DNA of 64,000 nt from Maribacter thermophilus (GCF_001020565.1 NZ_LDAS01000001.1:906402-970401); one strand, 5' to 3'. Positions 17,186 through 25,614 are shown, counted from the stretch's first letter. Numbers and translations: made by a program. The notes: a model not told the origin generated them from the letters alone.

Positions 17186-18502
17186 ATGAAGAGATTATTT
17201 TTTTCAATAGTCTTTTTGGTTCCTTTTTGTATCTGGAGTCAAAAGATAGATAAAGTGCATATAGAAGAATACGATTTGCCCAACGGCTTGCATGTGATTC
17301 TTCATAAGGATGTCAATGAGCCCAACGTAATCGTGGGTACAAAGTACCATGTGGGTTCTAAAAACGAAGATGTCGACAAAACCGGGTTTGCCCATTTTTT
17401 TGAGCACCTTTTGTTTCATGGGACCAAAAATATACCACAGGGCGAGTTGGAAAATATCATCTTTAATGCAGGCGGATATTGTAATGCCTATACCAATTAC
17501 GATGTCACATACTATTACCAGTTACTTCCCGCCCATGAATATAAACTAGGGCTATGGGTAGAATCTGAACGTATGCTTCATCCTATCATCACCCAAAAAG
17601 GGATAGATCGTGAACGGGAAATTGTCAAGGAGGAAAAACGTATGCGGTACGACAACAAACCATTGGGCAATTCTTATTTTGAGGTAATGTCCGAGCTGTT
17701 TACCTACGATACTTACGGGCATAATATTATTGGATCTATGGAAGATTTGGATAGGGCTTCCCTAGAAGATTTTGACGCTTTTTTCAAAAAATATTATGTG
17801 CCAAATAATGCTTGCCTAGTCGTATCGGGTAATATAGATATTGAAGACACTAAAAAATGGGTCGGGCTGTATTTTAATGATATTCCAAGGGGTGAAAAGA
17901 TAAAAAGACCTAAAACCTTCAAAAAAAGACCAAGGGAAGGCCACCATACAAATATTGATGTTAAGGGGTTAAAGAACGAATCTATAGAGATCGGTTACCC
18001 GATAATGTCACAAAGCAGCGATGATGCCCCGGCCATGCAAATAATAACCTCTATTTTATCGGGTAACAGTGATTTTTCCTATTTCGACAAAAACCTTAAA
18101 ACAGAAAAAGATTCCATAATCAAACGATTAAGTGCTTCTTCAAGTTTTTGGGAAAAAGTAGGAACTTTAAATGTTAAGGCCGAAGTAACAACTAAAGAAA
18201 GTGAAGCCTATGTTCTGCAAAGGATAAACGAACAATTTGAGCTGTTAAAGACAAGACCTGTAGATCCTATGGTGTTGGAGCGGGCCAAAAAACAATTCAT
18301 TGCTACCTATATCGATATTTTTTACGATGCACAGACCTTTGCAGACAAGGTGACCAACTATTATCATTTACATAAAAACACTTCAGATATAAGAGCCCTT
18401 ATAAGTGATATTGAAAAAGTGACAAGTAGTGATATACAACGTGTGGCAAAAAAATATCTTGATACCGATAAGCGCATTGTCATTAGTTATCATCCCGAAT
18501 AA
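17186..18502 (+). CDS. M16 zinc metalloprotease, catalytic subunit
   Basis: Insulinase/pitrilysin-family peptidase of 438 residues with a signal peptide (1-18, ending CIWSQ), so it acts in the periplasm. The inverted zinc motif HxxEH is intact: His70-Phe-Phe-Glu73-His74 in GFAHFFEHLLFHG. The third ligand is at Glu149/Glu150 (EIVKEEKRMR), at the canonical distance of about 76 residues. The C-terminal half is a second M16-fold domain. It lacks the Arg/Tyr substrate-gripping pair, which the next gene carries, so the two probably form a heterodimer. M16 enzymes take unfolded or small proteins in a closed chamber. In this operon the likely substrate is imported by the TonB receptor. Confidence 0.94.
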   Translation: MKRLFFSIVFLVPFCIWSQKIDKVHIEEYDLPNGLHVILHKDVNEPNVIVGTKYHVGSKNEDVDKTGFAHFFEHLLFHGTKNIPQGELENIIFNAGGYCNAYTNYDVTYYYQLLPAHEYKLGLWVESERMLHPIITQKGIDREREIVKEEKRMRYDNKPLGNSYFEVMSELFTYDTYGHNIIGSMEDLDRASLEDFDAFFKKYYVPNNACLVVSGNIDIEDTKKWVGLYFNDIPRGEKIKRPKTFKKRPREGHHTNIDVKGLKNESIEIGYPIMSQSSDDAPAMQIITSILSGNSDFSYFDKNLKTEKDSIIKRLSASSSFWEKVGTLNVKAEVTTKESEAYVLQRINEQFELLKTRPVDPMVLERAKKQFIATYIDIFYDAQTFADKVTNYYHLHKNTSDIRALISDIEKVTSSDIQRVAKKYLDTDKRIVISYHPE

Positions 18503-18511
18503 TTCCATAAA

Positions 18512-19954
18512 ATGAAAAAATTACATCTATTTATATTATTTGTTTGTTGCGGTTTTTTGGGCCATGCCCAAGTAAACCGAACCGTACCCCCAGAAGCGGA
18601 TACACCCCAACAATTGAATATAGGAAAATTAATTCCTATAGTATTGGATAACGGACTTCGCGTGTATTTGGCCCCTGTAAAAGACTATCCGAAATTTACG
18701 ATGTCCGTCAATATAGAATCACCGAGCTTGGATGAAGAAACACGATTGGCCGAGAAACGGGTTTTGGGATCGGCCTATTCGAACAAGCTATCTAAAAAAT
18801 ATCCAAACCATGAGATAGATTCCATGGAGAACACCTACCCTGCCATGATCAATGTAAATACGTATGGTGGCACGGTCAAAGGGATGAAGAAAGATATAGA
18901 CGATTTACTGGATGCGTATAGAGACCTTATGTTGCACCCTATTATCGCGAAAGAAACTATCAGTGAAAAACATAAGGAATTTTTAGACCGTAAAAAAAAG
19001 ACCAAAAAGCCATTGTCACGGCCATTGCGTAAATTCTCTTTGGATGCCCTTGTCGATTCATTGCTTTTTGGGGCCAAAAAAGAGGAAGGGAAAACCAAAA
19101 CTAGGTTAGACCCCAATTTTAAAGGACTGACCGTACAGGATGTTTATGATTATAAGAACGACCGGATTTTGTCAAACAATTCATTAGTGGTGATCGTAGG
19201 CGATTTTTCAGAAACGGAATGCCGTTCGCTGATGACACGTTATTTTGGGGATTGGAAAGCGGGTGCCGAGTATGTGAAAAAAAATACCGTGGAACAGAAA
19301 GTGTCAATTATTAAAAACAGAAAAATAGTGGTGAAGGATGTGCCCGATGCCGTACAGTCCAAAATTTCGTTCAAATGGCACTTGGGAGACGCTTATACCT
19401 ATTTCAAAGACGATATAAAGCTGCAAGTTCTAAATAAAATTTTTGGGGAAAGCCAATTGTCCTATTTATACAAAAACCTGAGAGAAGATAAGGGGCTTTG
19501 CTATTACATAAGATCTTCGGTGGGCAGTTCGGCAGCCGGGGGTACGGGATCGGTAGCTACCGATGTACGCAATGAGCAAACGGCCTATGCCGTAGAAAAT
19601 ATTATTTTGGAAATGCTGCGGCTAAGAAACGAAGATGTCAGCGCATCGGACCTGAAAATTGCCAAAAACAGTTTAATTGGTGAATATACGAGGTCTTTAA
19701 ACCCCATTGCCCCAATATCGTATATAACCTTTGCCATGCAGAAAGACGTTTATGGCCTACCTGATGATTATTTGCAAAATAAGGTAAAGCAATATTACGA
19801 TGTAACTATCGAAGATGTGAAAACCATGGCACAAAAATATATAGATCCCTTTAAGTGCGTAATAACCATATCGGGCAAGGTTTCTGAACTAAAGGGAAAG
19901 CTCGAAAAATTTGGAGAGGTATTGTACTACGACCAAAACGGAAATAGAATATAA
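18512..19954 (+). CDS. M16 peptidase-like protein, non-catalytic subunit
   Basis: Secreted M16-fold protein of 480 residues with signal peptide ending GHAQ. The zinc motif is lost: where HxxEH should be, the sequence reads AEKRVLGSAYSNKLSKKYPN. The Arg/Tyr pair of the family is present at Arg324 and Tyr331-332 (REDKGLCYYIRSSVG). This is the usual division of labour in heterodimeric M16B enzymes, where one chain supplies zinc and the other supplies the substrate clamp. It starts 9 bp after the catalytic gene. The beginning of the mature protein carries a short extension (RTVPPEADTPQQLNIGKLIP) seen in such partner subunits. Confidence 0.92.
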   Translation: MKKLHLFILFVCCGFLGHAQVNRTVPPEADTPQQLNIGKLIPIVLDNGLRVYLAPVKDYPKFTMSVNIESPSLDEETRLAEKRVLGSAYSNKLSKKYPNHEIDSMENTYPAMINVNTYGGTVKGMKKDIDDLLDAYRDLMLHPIIAKETISEKHKEFLDRKKKTKKPLSRPLRKFSLDALVDSLLFGAKKEEGKTKTRLDPNFKGLTVQDVYDYKNDRILSNNSLVVIVGDFSETECRSLMTRYFGDWKAGAEYVKKNTVEQKVSIIKNRKIVVKDVPDAVQSKISFKWHLGDAYTYFKDDIKLQVLNKIFGESQLSYLYKNLREDKGLCYYIRSSVGSSAAGGTGSVATDVRNEQTAYAVENIILEMLRLRNEDVSASDLKIAKNSLIGEYTRSLNPIAPISYITFAMQKDVYGLPDDYLQNKVKQYYDVTIEDVKTMAQKYIDPFKCVITISGKVSELKGKLEKFGEVLYYDQNGNRI

Positions 19955-19972
19955 ATTAAATACATAACAACT

Positions 19973-20860
19973 ATGAGATATATAATAACGTTAGCGCTCT
20001 TATTGGCCCTATCTTTTGTGGAAAAAGCATTAGCACAAGAAAAGCCGGCCTACCAACTGTTTAAAAATAATGGAGAGATTGTATATTACGACCAAATGAT
20101 CTCGGATTTGGCCGAGAGTGATATGGTCTTTTTTGGGGAGTATCATTTTAACCCTATTTCGCATTGGTTGGAACTGGAGGTCGGTAAAAGTTTGTTCAAC
20201 ATCAAAGGAACAAAATTGTTTTTAGGGGCCGAAATGTTCGAGAGCGGAAACCAATTGGTCCTCGATGAATACCTACAGGGCTTCTACGCAGAATCTAAAA
20301 TGATTCCGGAAATAACCCAATTGTGGAGTAATTATAATACCGATTACAGACCTTTGGTGGAATTTGCCAAGGAGAATGCTTTGCGGTTTATCGCCACGAA
20401 CATACCCAGGCGCTATGCATCCATGATAAGTAAGAAGGGATTTGATGTCCTAGAAATACTAAGTCCCGAAGCAAAGGCACTCATCGGACCGGATCTAAAA
20501 AAACACTTCGACCCAACCGTCAAGGCCTATGCGGAAATGGCCAATAATATGGGGGGGCATGTGCCGCCCAATATGTTAAACATGCAAATGGCCCAAGCGG
20601 CCAAAGATGCCACGATGGCCCATTTTTCACTTAAGAATTTTAACAAGGGCGATCTCTTATTGCATTTTCAAGGATCCTACCATTCCAATTATGATCAAGG
20701 CATTATATGGTGGATCAATAAAATTGAGCCAGGTTTGGAGATTAAGTCCATTACCACCGTTTTACAGTCTGAATGGGAAAAACTTTCTGTTGAGGATAGA
20801 GCGGGTATTGCAGATTATATAATTGTAGTGGCAAACACCATGACAAGCACCCAAGGTTAA
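19973..20860 (+). CDS. ChaN-like (haem/iron-associated) exported protein
   Basis: A 295-residue protein with a signal peptide (about 1-22, ending KALAQ) and a ChaN-type domain (PF04187-like). Landmarks are FFGEYHFNPISHWLELEV, the conserved Gly-Glu-x-His strand, FLGAEMFESGNQLVLDEYL, and the C-terminal LHFQGSYHSNYDQGI. In Campylobacter, ChaN binds haem pairs and is linked to iron uptake; erythromycin-esterase-like relatives also exist. There is no lipobox, so it is probably soluble in the periplasm. It is the last gene of the sigma/FecR/receptor/M16 locus, 18 bp after the second M16 gene, and is followed by a terminator. Confidence 0.88.
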   Translation: MRYIITLALLLALSFVEKALAQEKPAYQLFKNNGEIVYYDQMISDLAESDMVFFGEYHFNPISHWLELEVGKSLFNIKGTKLFLGAEMFESGNQLVLDEYLQGFYAESKMIPEITQLWSNYNTDYRPLVEFAKENALRFIATNIPRRYASMISKKGFDVLEILSPEAKALIGPDLKKHFDPTVKAYAEMANNMGGHVPPNMLNMQMAQAAKDATMAHFSLKNFNKGDLLLHFQGSYHSNYDQGIIWWINKIEPGLEIKSITTVLQSEWEKLSVEDRAGIADYIIVVANTMTSTQG

Positions 20861-20881
20861 CCTTATAACAACAAGCTCTTT

Positions 20882-20935
20882 AAGCCTTACTCTTTTTTTA
20901 TGCTTAGGCAAAAATGAAAAAGGTAAGGCTTTTTT
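20882..20935 (+). terminator. Rho-independent terminator after ChaN-like gene
   Basis: AAGCCTTAC near 20882-20890 pairs with GTAAGGCTT, flanked by A/T arms that extend the stem, and is followed by TTTTT. It lies 22 bp after the stop and closes the long forward locus. Confidence 0.75.
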
Positions 20936-21071
20936 GTCAATGCCGGGCTCTTTATTATTGCTACAACCGATAAAACCCCTTGTAACAAAGAAGTACAGTG
21001 AATATTTTAAAATGGAAAGTTTAAGTGTCAAAATATTTTATTTCATTCTAAAATCATAGATTTCATGAGTA

Positions 21072-21824
21072 TTAGGTTCTATGTAGTTCTTCATTGAGTT
21101 TTGTTGCAATGGTCATGGTTTTTTTTCTTAAACTTTGCGCGATTGCCAATTGGCCCTTGGTTTGTAACAACCTATCGATAACACTGTTTTGGTACTCTCT
21201 GCTTACCAATAATTCGCTGTAGTTAGATTTGTTGCCATACGTTTTAAGTCTTTTATAGTTGTAGGTGTTTTTTGGTATGATCTCTATGAGCGAAATGTGT
21301 TTTTCTATAATTGGCTTTAAGCGGTCAGATATAATACTTTCTATCTTTGTCTGTTGGTTATCAAAACTGTCCAGTTCGTTCGGGTAATCGGCTATTAATG
21401 TCTTGAGCGAGTCGCTCTCTATAAATTCAAACTTGTTGGTAGCGTTAATAGAGTTGATGGCCTCGTTACGCAGAATGGTTCTTTTATAGTTTAAATTAAC
21501 AATAAGCCCCTTGGCGTCCTCGGTTAATTTATTAGGTTGGTAACCAAAATAATTTATAGTATTCTGTAGGTTCTGAATACTCTTTGTATAGTCTACGATA
21601 GCGCTATCCAGAACGTTTAAATTGGTCTGAAGCTCTTGACTTAAACTTTCGTAAATTTTTAATTCTACGATCCTATTTTTTCTATTCTCGTTAATGTTAT
21701 TGATTTTTAGGGCAATTAGTAATCCTATTACTATTAACAGGATTTCGCCAAGAGCGTATACAAAATAGCTTTTGAACTTTTCCATGTACAATAATTTTTT
21801 TCTAACTTTTCTAAACAACACCAT
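21072..21824 (-). CDS. DUF6090 family membrane-anchored protein
   Basis: A 250-residue protein matching the flavobacterial DUF6090 pattern: a basic N-terminus (MVLFRKVRKKLL), then one strongly hydrophobic helix with the family signature YALGEILLIVIGLLIALKIN at about 20-40, followed by Asn-Ile-Asn-Glu. The remainder is predicted helical, with coiled-coil character (residues 50-250), and presumably extracytoplasmic. The family is common in Flavobacteriaceae, often in several copies, and has no known function. It lies downstream of the CotH gene on the same strand, but a hairpin terminator separates them. Confidence 0.9.
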   Translation of the reverse strand: MVLFRKVRKKLLYMEKFKSYFVYALGEILLIVIGLLIALKINNINENRKNRIVELKIYESLSQELQTNLNVLDSAIVDYTKSIQNLQNTINYFGYQPNKLTEDAKGLIVNLNYKRTILRNEAINSINATNKFEFIESDSLKTLIADYPNELDSFDNQQTKIESIISDRLKPIIEKHISLIEIIPKNTYNYKRLKTYGNKSNYSELLVSREYQNSVIDRLLQTKGQLAIAQSLRKKTMTIATKLNEELHRT

Positions 21825-21859
21825 TATTGGTTTTTTTAAGATTCGGAACTTAAAAATTA

Positions 21860-21891
21860 AGGCTTCACGATCAATCGTAATCGTGAAGCCT
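21860..21891 (-). terminator. Hairpin terminator after CotH gene
   Basis: A 12-bp perfect stem, AGGCTTCACGAT (21860-21871) with ATCGTGAAGCCT (21880-21891), and an 8-base loop. Reading on the reverse strand it follows the CotH stop by about 40 bp and is followed by TTAATTTTT, so it probably ends the EF-hand/CotH transcript. Confidence 0.7.
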
Positions 21892-21928
21892 CGAAACTAA
21901 CTCTAACAAAAACTAACAAAAACAAAAA

Positions 21929-23368
21929 CTATTTACTCAAATAATTGTTTACCGCCGTAGCTCTACTTGCGGCATGTATGTTTAATTCGTTCACTGCATT
22001 CTGAAAATCCGCATTGGAATTCAAGAATGTATATCCTTCGTTTTCCGTGGTCGCATATGGTTCTATCATAGAAGAATAAGTAGCATACATAGCTTGTACC
22101 GTAGCAGTGTCAAAAGCACCGTTTATTACTTCTTCTAAGTAATAATCATATGTTGCCCTGTACACATCATCTTCGTACAAATAAGATATCAATGGCCATT
22201 GATTTTCCGATACATCGGAGAAATCCAACTCTGGAGCTCCTTGTTGTTTTCCTTCTTGTAGGGCTTCATTGTTATCCCAAGGAATCCAGGTAAGTTTACC
22301 GCTATCGGGGTCATTGTACAGAAAGTAATTGTGAGACATTCTGCCATACGTATCCCAATTTTGAATAATCGTGTTGGTGGCCAAATATTTTAAGAACACA
22401 TCGGTATCAAAAACGGCATCTAAGTTAGAGCGCCATACGGCGGCATCAGTGGTTCTAGACTCATCATGTAAAATGCTCAATAAGCTTTCCACATCAGAAA
22501 AATCGGCTTCGTCCTCATTTGTTTTCTTTACGTACTCATCTTCATCATAAGTACCTAGCGCAAATGTCGCGGCACCCCCATCGGGTTTGTACAGATTTCC
22601 GTCATTATCATCAAATTGCTCGTCAATTACCGTGTCGTCCACCTCTTCCACCATAGTGTAAAGTCCAAAATATACCGGGCCATCACCATAATCCACGTAA
22701 ACAGTGTAAAATGCAGTATTTGATACCGCTAAACCGGCATTTCTAAAGATATCTGCCGCCACTTTTTCCCTCAACATGGATTTATCGTCAAAATTGTTCT
22801 TAAGACTTAGCTTTTTAAATCCGTAAAAACGCTGATTGTCTATTTGAGGATAATCATCTTCAAATTCATCAAAGTCCAGTTTAAAGGAAAGTTTAAGATT
22901 ACCGGCCTGCCATGTGGACTGTAAACTGGAATTTCCCTTAAACCGAACCCCTACCCTATACCATTCCTTATCGTTATAAAAGACTTCTGCCGGAACAAAG
23001 ATGGGATCCTCATCGGTAGAGGTTGCCGTACCACGACCTCTTGATCCAAACGGACCGTAAAGACTGGTCATGTCGTCCAGCATACTTTGCCAACGTTCTT
23101 CAGTAATTACGATATCCAATCGCTTTACCTCATCATTGGCAAACACCTCGTCAAAATCGGGGTCAGCATCTTTGCTATGTGTTTCAACCGTCCAATCGGT
23201 GGCTTCAAAATCGGTATCGTCTACTGTAGTATCAACTTCTTCCTCTGTAACTTCTTCCTCTGAATTTTCTACCGTGTTACCCTCGTTACAGGAAATGAAA
23301 ACAGAAAACAGCAATAGAAAGACCGATTTTTTTATAGGCATTAGGGGTATTGAATTACGAAAAATCAT
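21929..23368 (-). CDS. CotH-kinase-family lipoprotein
   Basis: A 479-residue exported lipoprotein (lipobox FISC, Cys27) with a Glu/Thr/Asp-rich linker (about 28-60). The CotH domain starts at RLDIVITEERWQSML. Visible landmarks are VGVRFKGNSSLQSTW, FKKLSLKNNFDDKSMLREKV (the Asp-x-Ser-x-x-Arg-Glu block), YVDYGDGPVYFGLYTMVEEV and WIPWDNNEALQ, the counterpart of the metal-binding Asp-x-Asp/Asn loop. CotH of spore coats is a protein kinase; whether this relative phosphorylates a surface protein is unknown. The first ATG is preceded by GAGG, so the longer start was kept. It is 32 bp after the EF-hand gene, in one operon. Confidence 0.92.
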   Translation of the reverse strand: MIFRNSIPLMPIKKSVFLLLFSVFISCNEGNTVENSEEEVTEEEVDTTVDDTDFEATDWTVETHSKDADPDFDEVFANDEVKRLDIVITEERWQSMLDDMTSLYGPFGSRGRGTATSTDEDPIFVPAEVFYNDKEWYRVGVRFKGNSSLQSTWQAGNLKLSFKLDFDEFEDDYPQIDNQRFYGFKKLSLKNNFDDKSMLREKVAADIFRNAGLAVSNTAFYTVYVDYGDGPVYFGLYTMVEEVDDTVIDEQFDDNDGNLYKPDGGAATFALGTYDEDEYVKKTNEDEADFSDVESLLSILHDESRTTDAAVWRSNLDAVFDTDVFLKYLATNTIIQNWDTYGRMSHNYFLYNDPDSGKLTWIPWDNNEALQEGKQQGAPELDFSDVSENQWPLISYLYEDDVYRATYDYYLEEVINGAFDTATVQAMYATYSSMIEPYATTENEGYTFLNSNADFQNAVNELNIHAASRATAVNNYLSK

Positions 23369-23400
23369 ATCCTCATTTTTAATAAATGATTTATGCTTCC

Positions 23401-23685
23401 TTAATTTCTTGGTCTTCCTTTGGGTTTAGGTGCATTTTTGAATTCTTCTTCAGAGATATATCCGTCTTCATCGGTATCTATTTCAGAGAAACTTTCTTTT
23501 AAAGGTCCCTTAACTTCATCTTTGGCCAATTTTCCATCTTCGTTGGCATCCATTTCCTCTAAAAGCTTAGCGTATGTAGGAGGTTCTTTTCTTTCTCCTC
23601 TAGATTGTGCATTCATGGTAGCGGTTCCAAAGGTTACCAACATACCCAATAATAATCCGGCCTTTAATGTGTTTGTAGATTTCAT
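23401..23685 (-). CDS. Exported EF-hand calcium-binding protein
   Basis: A 94-residue secreted protein with signal peptide (about 1-26, ending TMNAQS). Two canonical EF-hand loops follow: DANEDGKLAKDE at about 49-60 and DTDEDGYISEEE at about 73-84. Each has acidic residues at positions 1, 3, 5 and 12 and Gly at 6, so both should bind calcium. The tail is basic (PKPKGRPRN). It is co-transcribed with the CotH gene 32 bp downstream, and the promoter region is shared with the divergent LytS/LytTR genes. A calcium-dependent partner or sensor for CotH is a reasonable guess; there is no direct evidence. Confidence 0.93.
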   Translation of the reverse strand: MKSTNTLKAGLLLGMLVTFGTATMNAQSRGERKEPPTYAKLLEEMDANEDGKLAKDEVKGPLKESFSEIDTDEDGYISEEEFKNAPKPKGRPRN

Positions 23686-23751
23686 AATTTTCTTTTTTAA
23701 TTAAAATTTCGATTACAAAGTTGTTGCAAACTATAATACGAAAGGGCTACT

Positions 23752-23783
23752 TTAAGTGAATGTCCGTTGCTTTTAAGTAAAAT
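23752..23783 (-). promoter_or_regulatory. Direct-repeat pair (21-bp spacing), candidate LytTR site
   Basis: TTAAGTGAATG (23752-23762) and TTAAGTAAAAT (23773-23783) are 21 bp apart, 67-98 bp upstream of the EF-hand start and about 90 bp before the divergent LytS gene. It matches the pair at 9138-9169. It lies in the 188-bp divergent region beside a LytTR regulator gene, which is the obvious candidate to bind here. Confidence 0.55.
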
Positions 23784-23873
23784 GCCGGAGATAAACGGTG
23801 AACGCCTAATAAGTGCCTGTTTATTGAAGGGTTTTCGACAAATTATTGAAATATTATTCCTTTAATTTGTAGT

Positions 23874-24953
23874 ATGAACAGACATAGACATTTTATATTT
23901 CATGTGATCTTATGGCTCCTTATTTGGGCAACGGCATGGATTTTTAGTGGGGATGAGGTAGGTTTTGTTTCTGACAATGGGTTGTCATTGGTTTTTCAGA
24001 TTTTGGCCATCTCTGTTCTAATTTACTATACGGCCCCAAAATTATTATTAAAGAAAAAATACATATTGTTTACATTGGTGTCTATCTTGACCATTATAGT
24101 GGTGACCTTCGTCTTAACCAATATAACTCCTAGCCCAATGATTGTAGGAGGCCCCCTTAACGGTCCTCCGGGGCCTGTTCCGGGCCCAATGAAGGGCGAA
24201 GGTTCGGGTATGGTGCCGCCAATGGAAATGAACAGGAGACCACCTTTAAAATTTTTCATCAATCTATTGTTGATATCCATAGCGTACGTAATTGCTACGT
24301 TGATAGAAACCTTTTTGTTCATACAGCGTAAGGACGAGGAAATAATCATCAACAAAAATGAAGCGCTACAGACCGAATTAAAACTGTTGAAATCGCAGAT
24401 TAATCCTCATTTCTTGTTTAATGCACTAAATAATATTTATGCCTTATCGGCCATTGATTCCTCAAGAACACAACAGAGTATCAGTTATTTGTCAGATATG
24501 CTGCGCTATGTTTTGTATGAGTGCGACCATGAAATAGTACCCTTGCAGAAAGAAGTGGATTATATAGAAAACTATGTAAAACTATTTAGTTTAAAAAGTA
24601 GTAAGTCTTACCCCATTACGACCAAATTTCACATAGAGGCGCCAAGTATTAATATAGCCCCCATGATATTGATCCCTTTTGTAGAAAATGCCCTTAAGCA
24701 TAGTAATATTGAAAAAATCACGGGTACGTTCGTGCATATAAAATTGCATGCAGATTCTAAAATGATAGATTTTGAAATAGAGAATAGTAAACCATCCAGT
24801 ATCATCGTAAAAGACGGCGTGGGTGGTATTGGAATAGAGAACGTAAAGAAAAGACTGGCAATTTTGTACCCCGACAGTCATCAATTAACGATCAACGAAA
24901 CATCGGAGCTTTTTAAAGTGAACTTAAAATTAGAATTACATGGCCAATATTAA
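23874..24953 (+). CDS. LytS-type sensor histidine kinase with Pro/Gly-rich loop
   Basis: Membrane histidine kinase of the His_kinase (PF06580) group. Four helices are visible: about 7-23, 38-55, 63-82 and 127-150. Between helices 3 and 4, residues 83-126 form an unusual loop very rich in Pro, Gly and Met (ITPSPMIVGGPLNGPPGPVP, then GSGMVPPMEMN), placed outside by topology. The phospho-acceptor is His179 in INPHFLFNALNNIY. The ATPase region includes LIPFVENALKHS and GGIGIENVKKRL. The response regulator overlaps by 14 bp. It is divergent from the EF-hand/CotH operon. Confidence 0.93.
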   Translation: MNRHRHFIFHVILWLLIWATAWIFSGDEVGFVSDNGLSLVFQILAISVLIYYTAPKLLLKKKYILFTLVSILTIIVVTFVLTNITPSPMIVGGPLNGPPGPVPGPMKGEGSGMVPPMEMNRRPPLKFFINLLLISIAYVIATLIETFLFIQRKDEEIIINKNEALQTELKLLKSQINPHFLFNALNNIYALSAIDSSRTQQSISYLSDMLRYVLYECDHEIVPLQKEVDYIENYVKLFSLKSSKSYPITTKFHIEAPSINIAPMILIPFVENALKHSNIEKITGTFVHIKLHADSKMIDFEIENSKPSSIIVKDGVGGIGIENVKKRLAILYPDSHQLTINETSELFKVNLKLELHGQY

Positions 24954-25614
24954 CTGTGTGGTAGTGGATGATGAAGAATTGGCACGTACCCTACTTGCCA
25001 ATTACATAGAAAGAATAGATTTTATTACACTCTTAGGACAAGCGGAAAATCCGTTGGAGGCATTGCAATTAATGAAAGACCATACCGTAGATCTTCTATT
25101 TTTAGATATACAGATGCCAGAAATAAAAGGAACGGAATTTGCCAAAATGGTCAGCTCCGATACTCAAATTATCTTTACGACCGCCTATTCGGAGTATGCT
25201 TTGGAGGGATATGAACTAAATGCTGTAGATTACCTTTTAAAACCGATTACTTTTGAAAGATTTCTTAAGGCCGTGAATAAGGTTAAAACGGCGAAATTAT
25301 CAGAAGAATCGGATGCCATTACCATAAAATCGGGTTACGATCTATATAAAGTAAATTATAATGAAATTATTTATGTGGTAAGCGATAGTGAGTATGTAAC
25401 CTACCATACCGGAGATAAAAAGATTATAAGTAATCAACGATTAAAGACCGTGGAACAAGAATTGCCAGATTCTATGTTTATACGGGTACACCGTTCATAT
25501 ATAGTAAATAGAAAGTGTGTAACAGGCCTAAAGGGAAGAGATTTAATGCTTTCTGACTTGTGCATACCAGTGAGCGACTCTTATTATGAACGTGTTAAAC
25601 AAGAATTGTTTTAG
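24940..25614 (+). CDS. LytTR-family response regulator
   Basis: Receiver domain at 4-118, with Asp10/Asp11 and phospho-acceptor Asp56 in LFLDIQMPEIKG. The LytTR DNA-binding domain spans about 128-224 (IIYVVSDSEYVTYHTGDKK, then MFIRVHRSYIVNRKCVTG). LytTR proteins are known to bind pairs of direct repeats. The pair at 23752-23783 in the adjacent divergent promoter, repeated at 9138-9169, is the best candidate target. It overlaps the kinase gene by 14 bp. Control of the EF-hand/CotH and YHYH/SCO operons is inferred from those sites, not shown. Confidence 0.94.
   Translation: MANINCVVVDDEELARTLLANYIERIDFITLLGQAENPLEALQLMKDHTVDLLFLDIQMPEIKGTEFAKMVSSDTQIIFTTAYSEYALEGYELNAVDYLLKPITFERFLKAVNKVKTAKLSEESDAITIKSGYDLYKVNYNEIIYVVSDSEYVTYHTGDKKIISNQRLKTVEQELPDSMFIRVHRSYIVNRKCVTGLKGRDLMLSDLCIPVSDSYYERVKQELF

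Noticed and set aside
20762-21031. 89-codon reverse ORF over the end of the ChaN-like gene
   Set aside because: Mostly overlaps a well-supported gene and a terminator; composition not protein-like.
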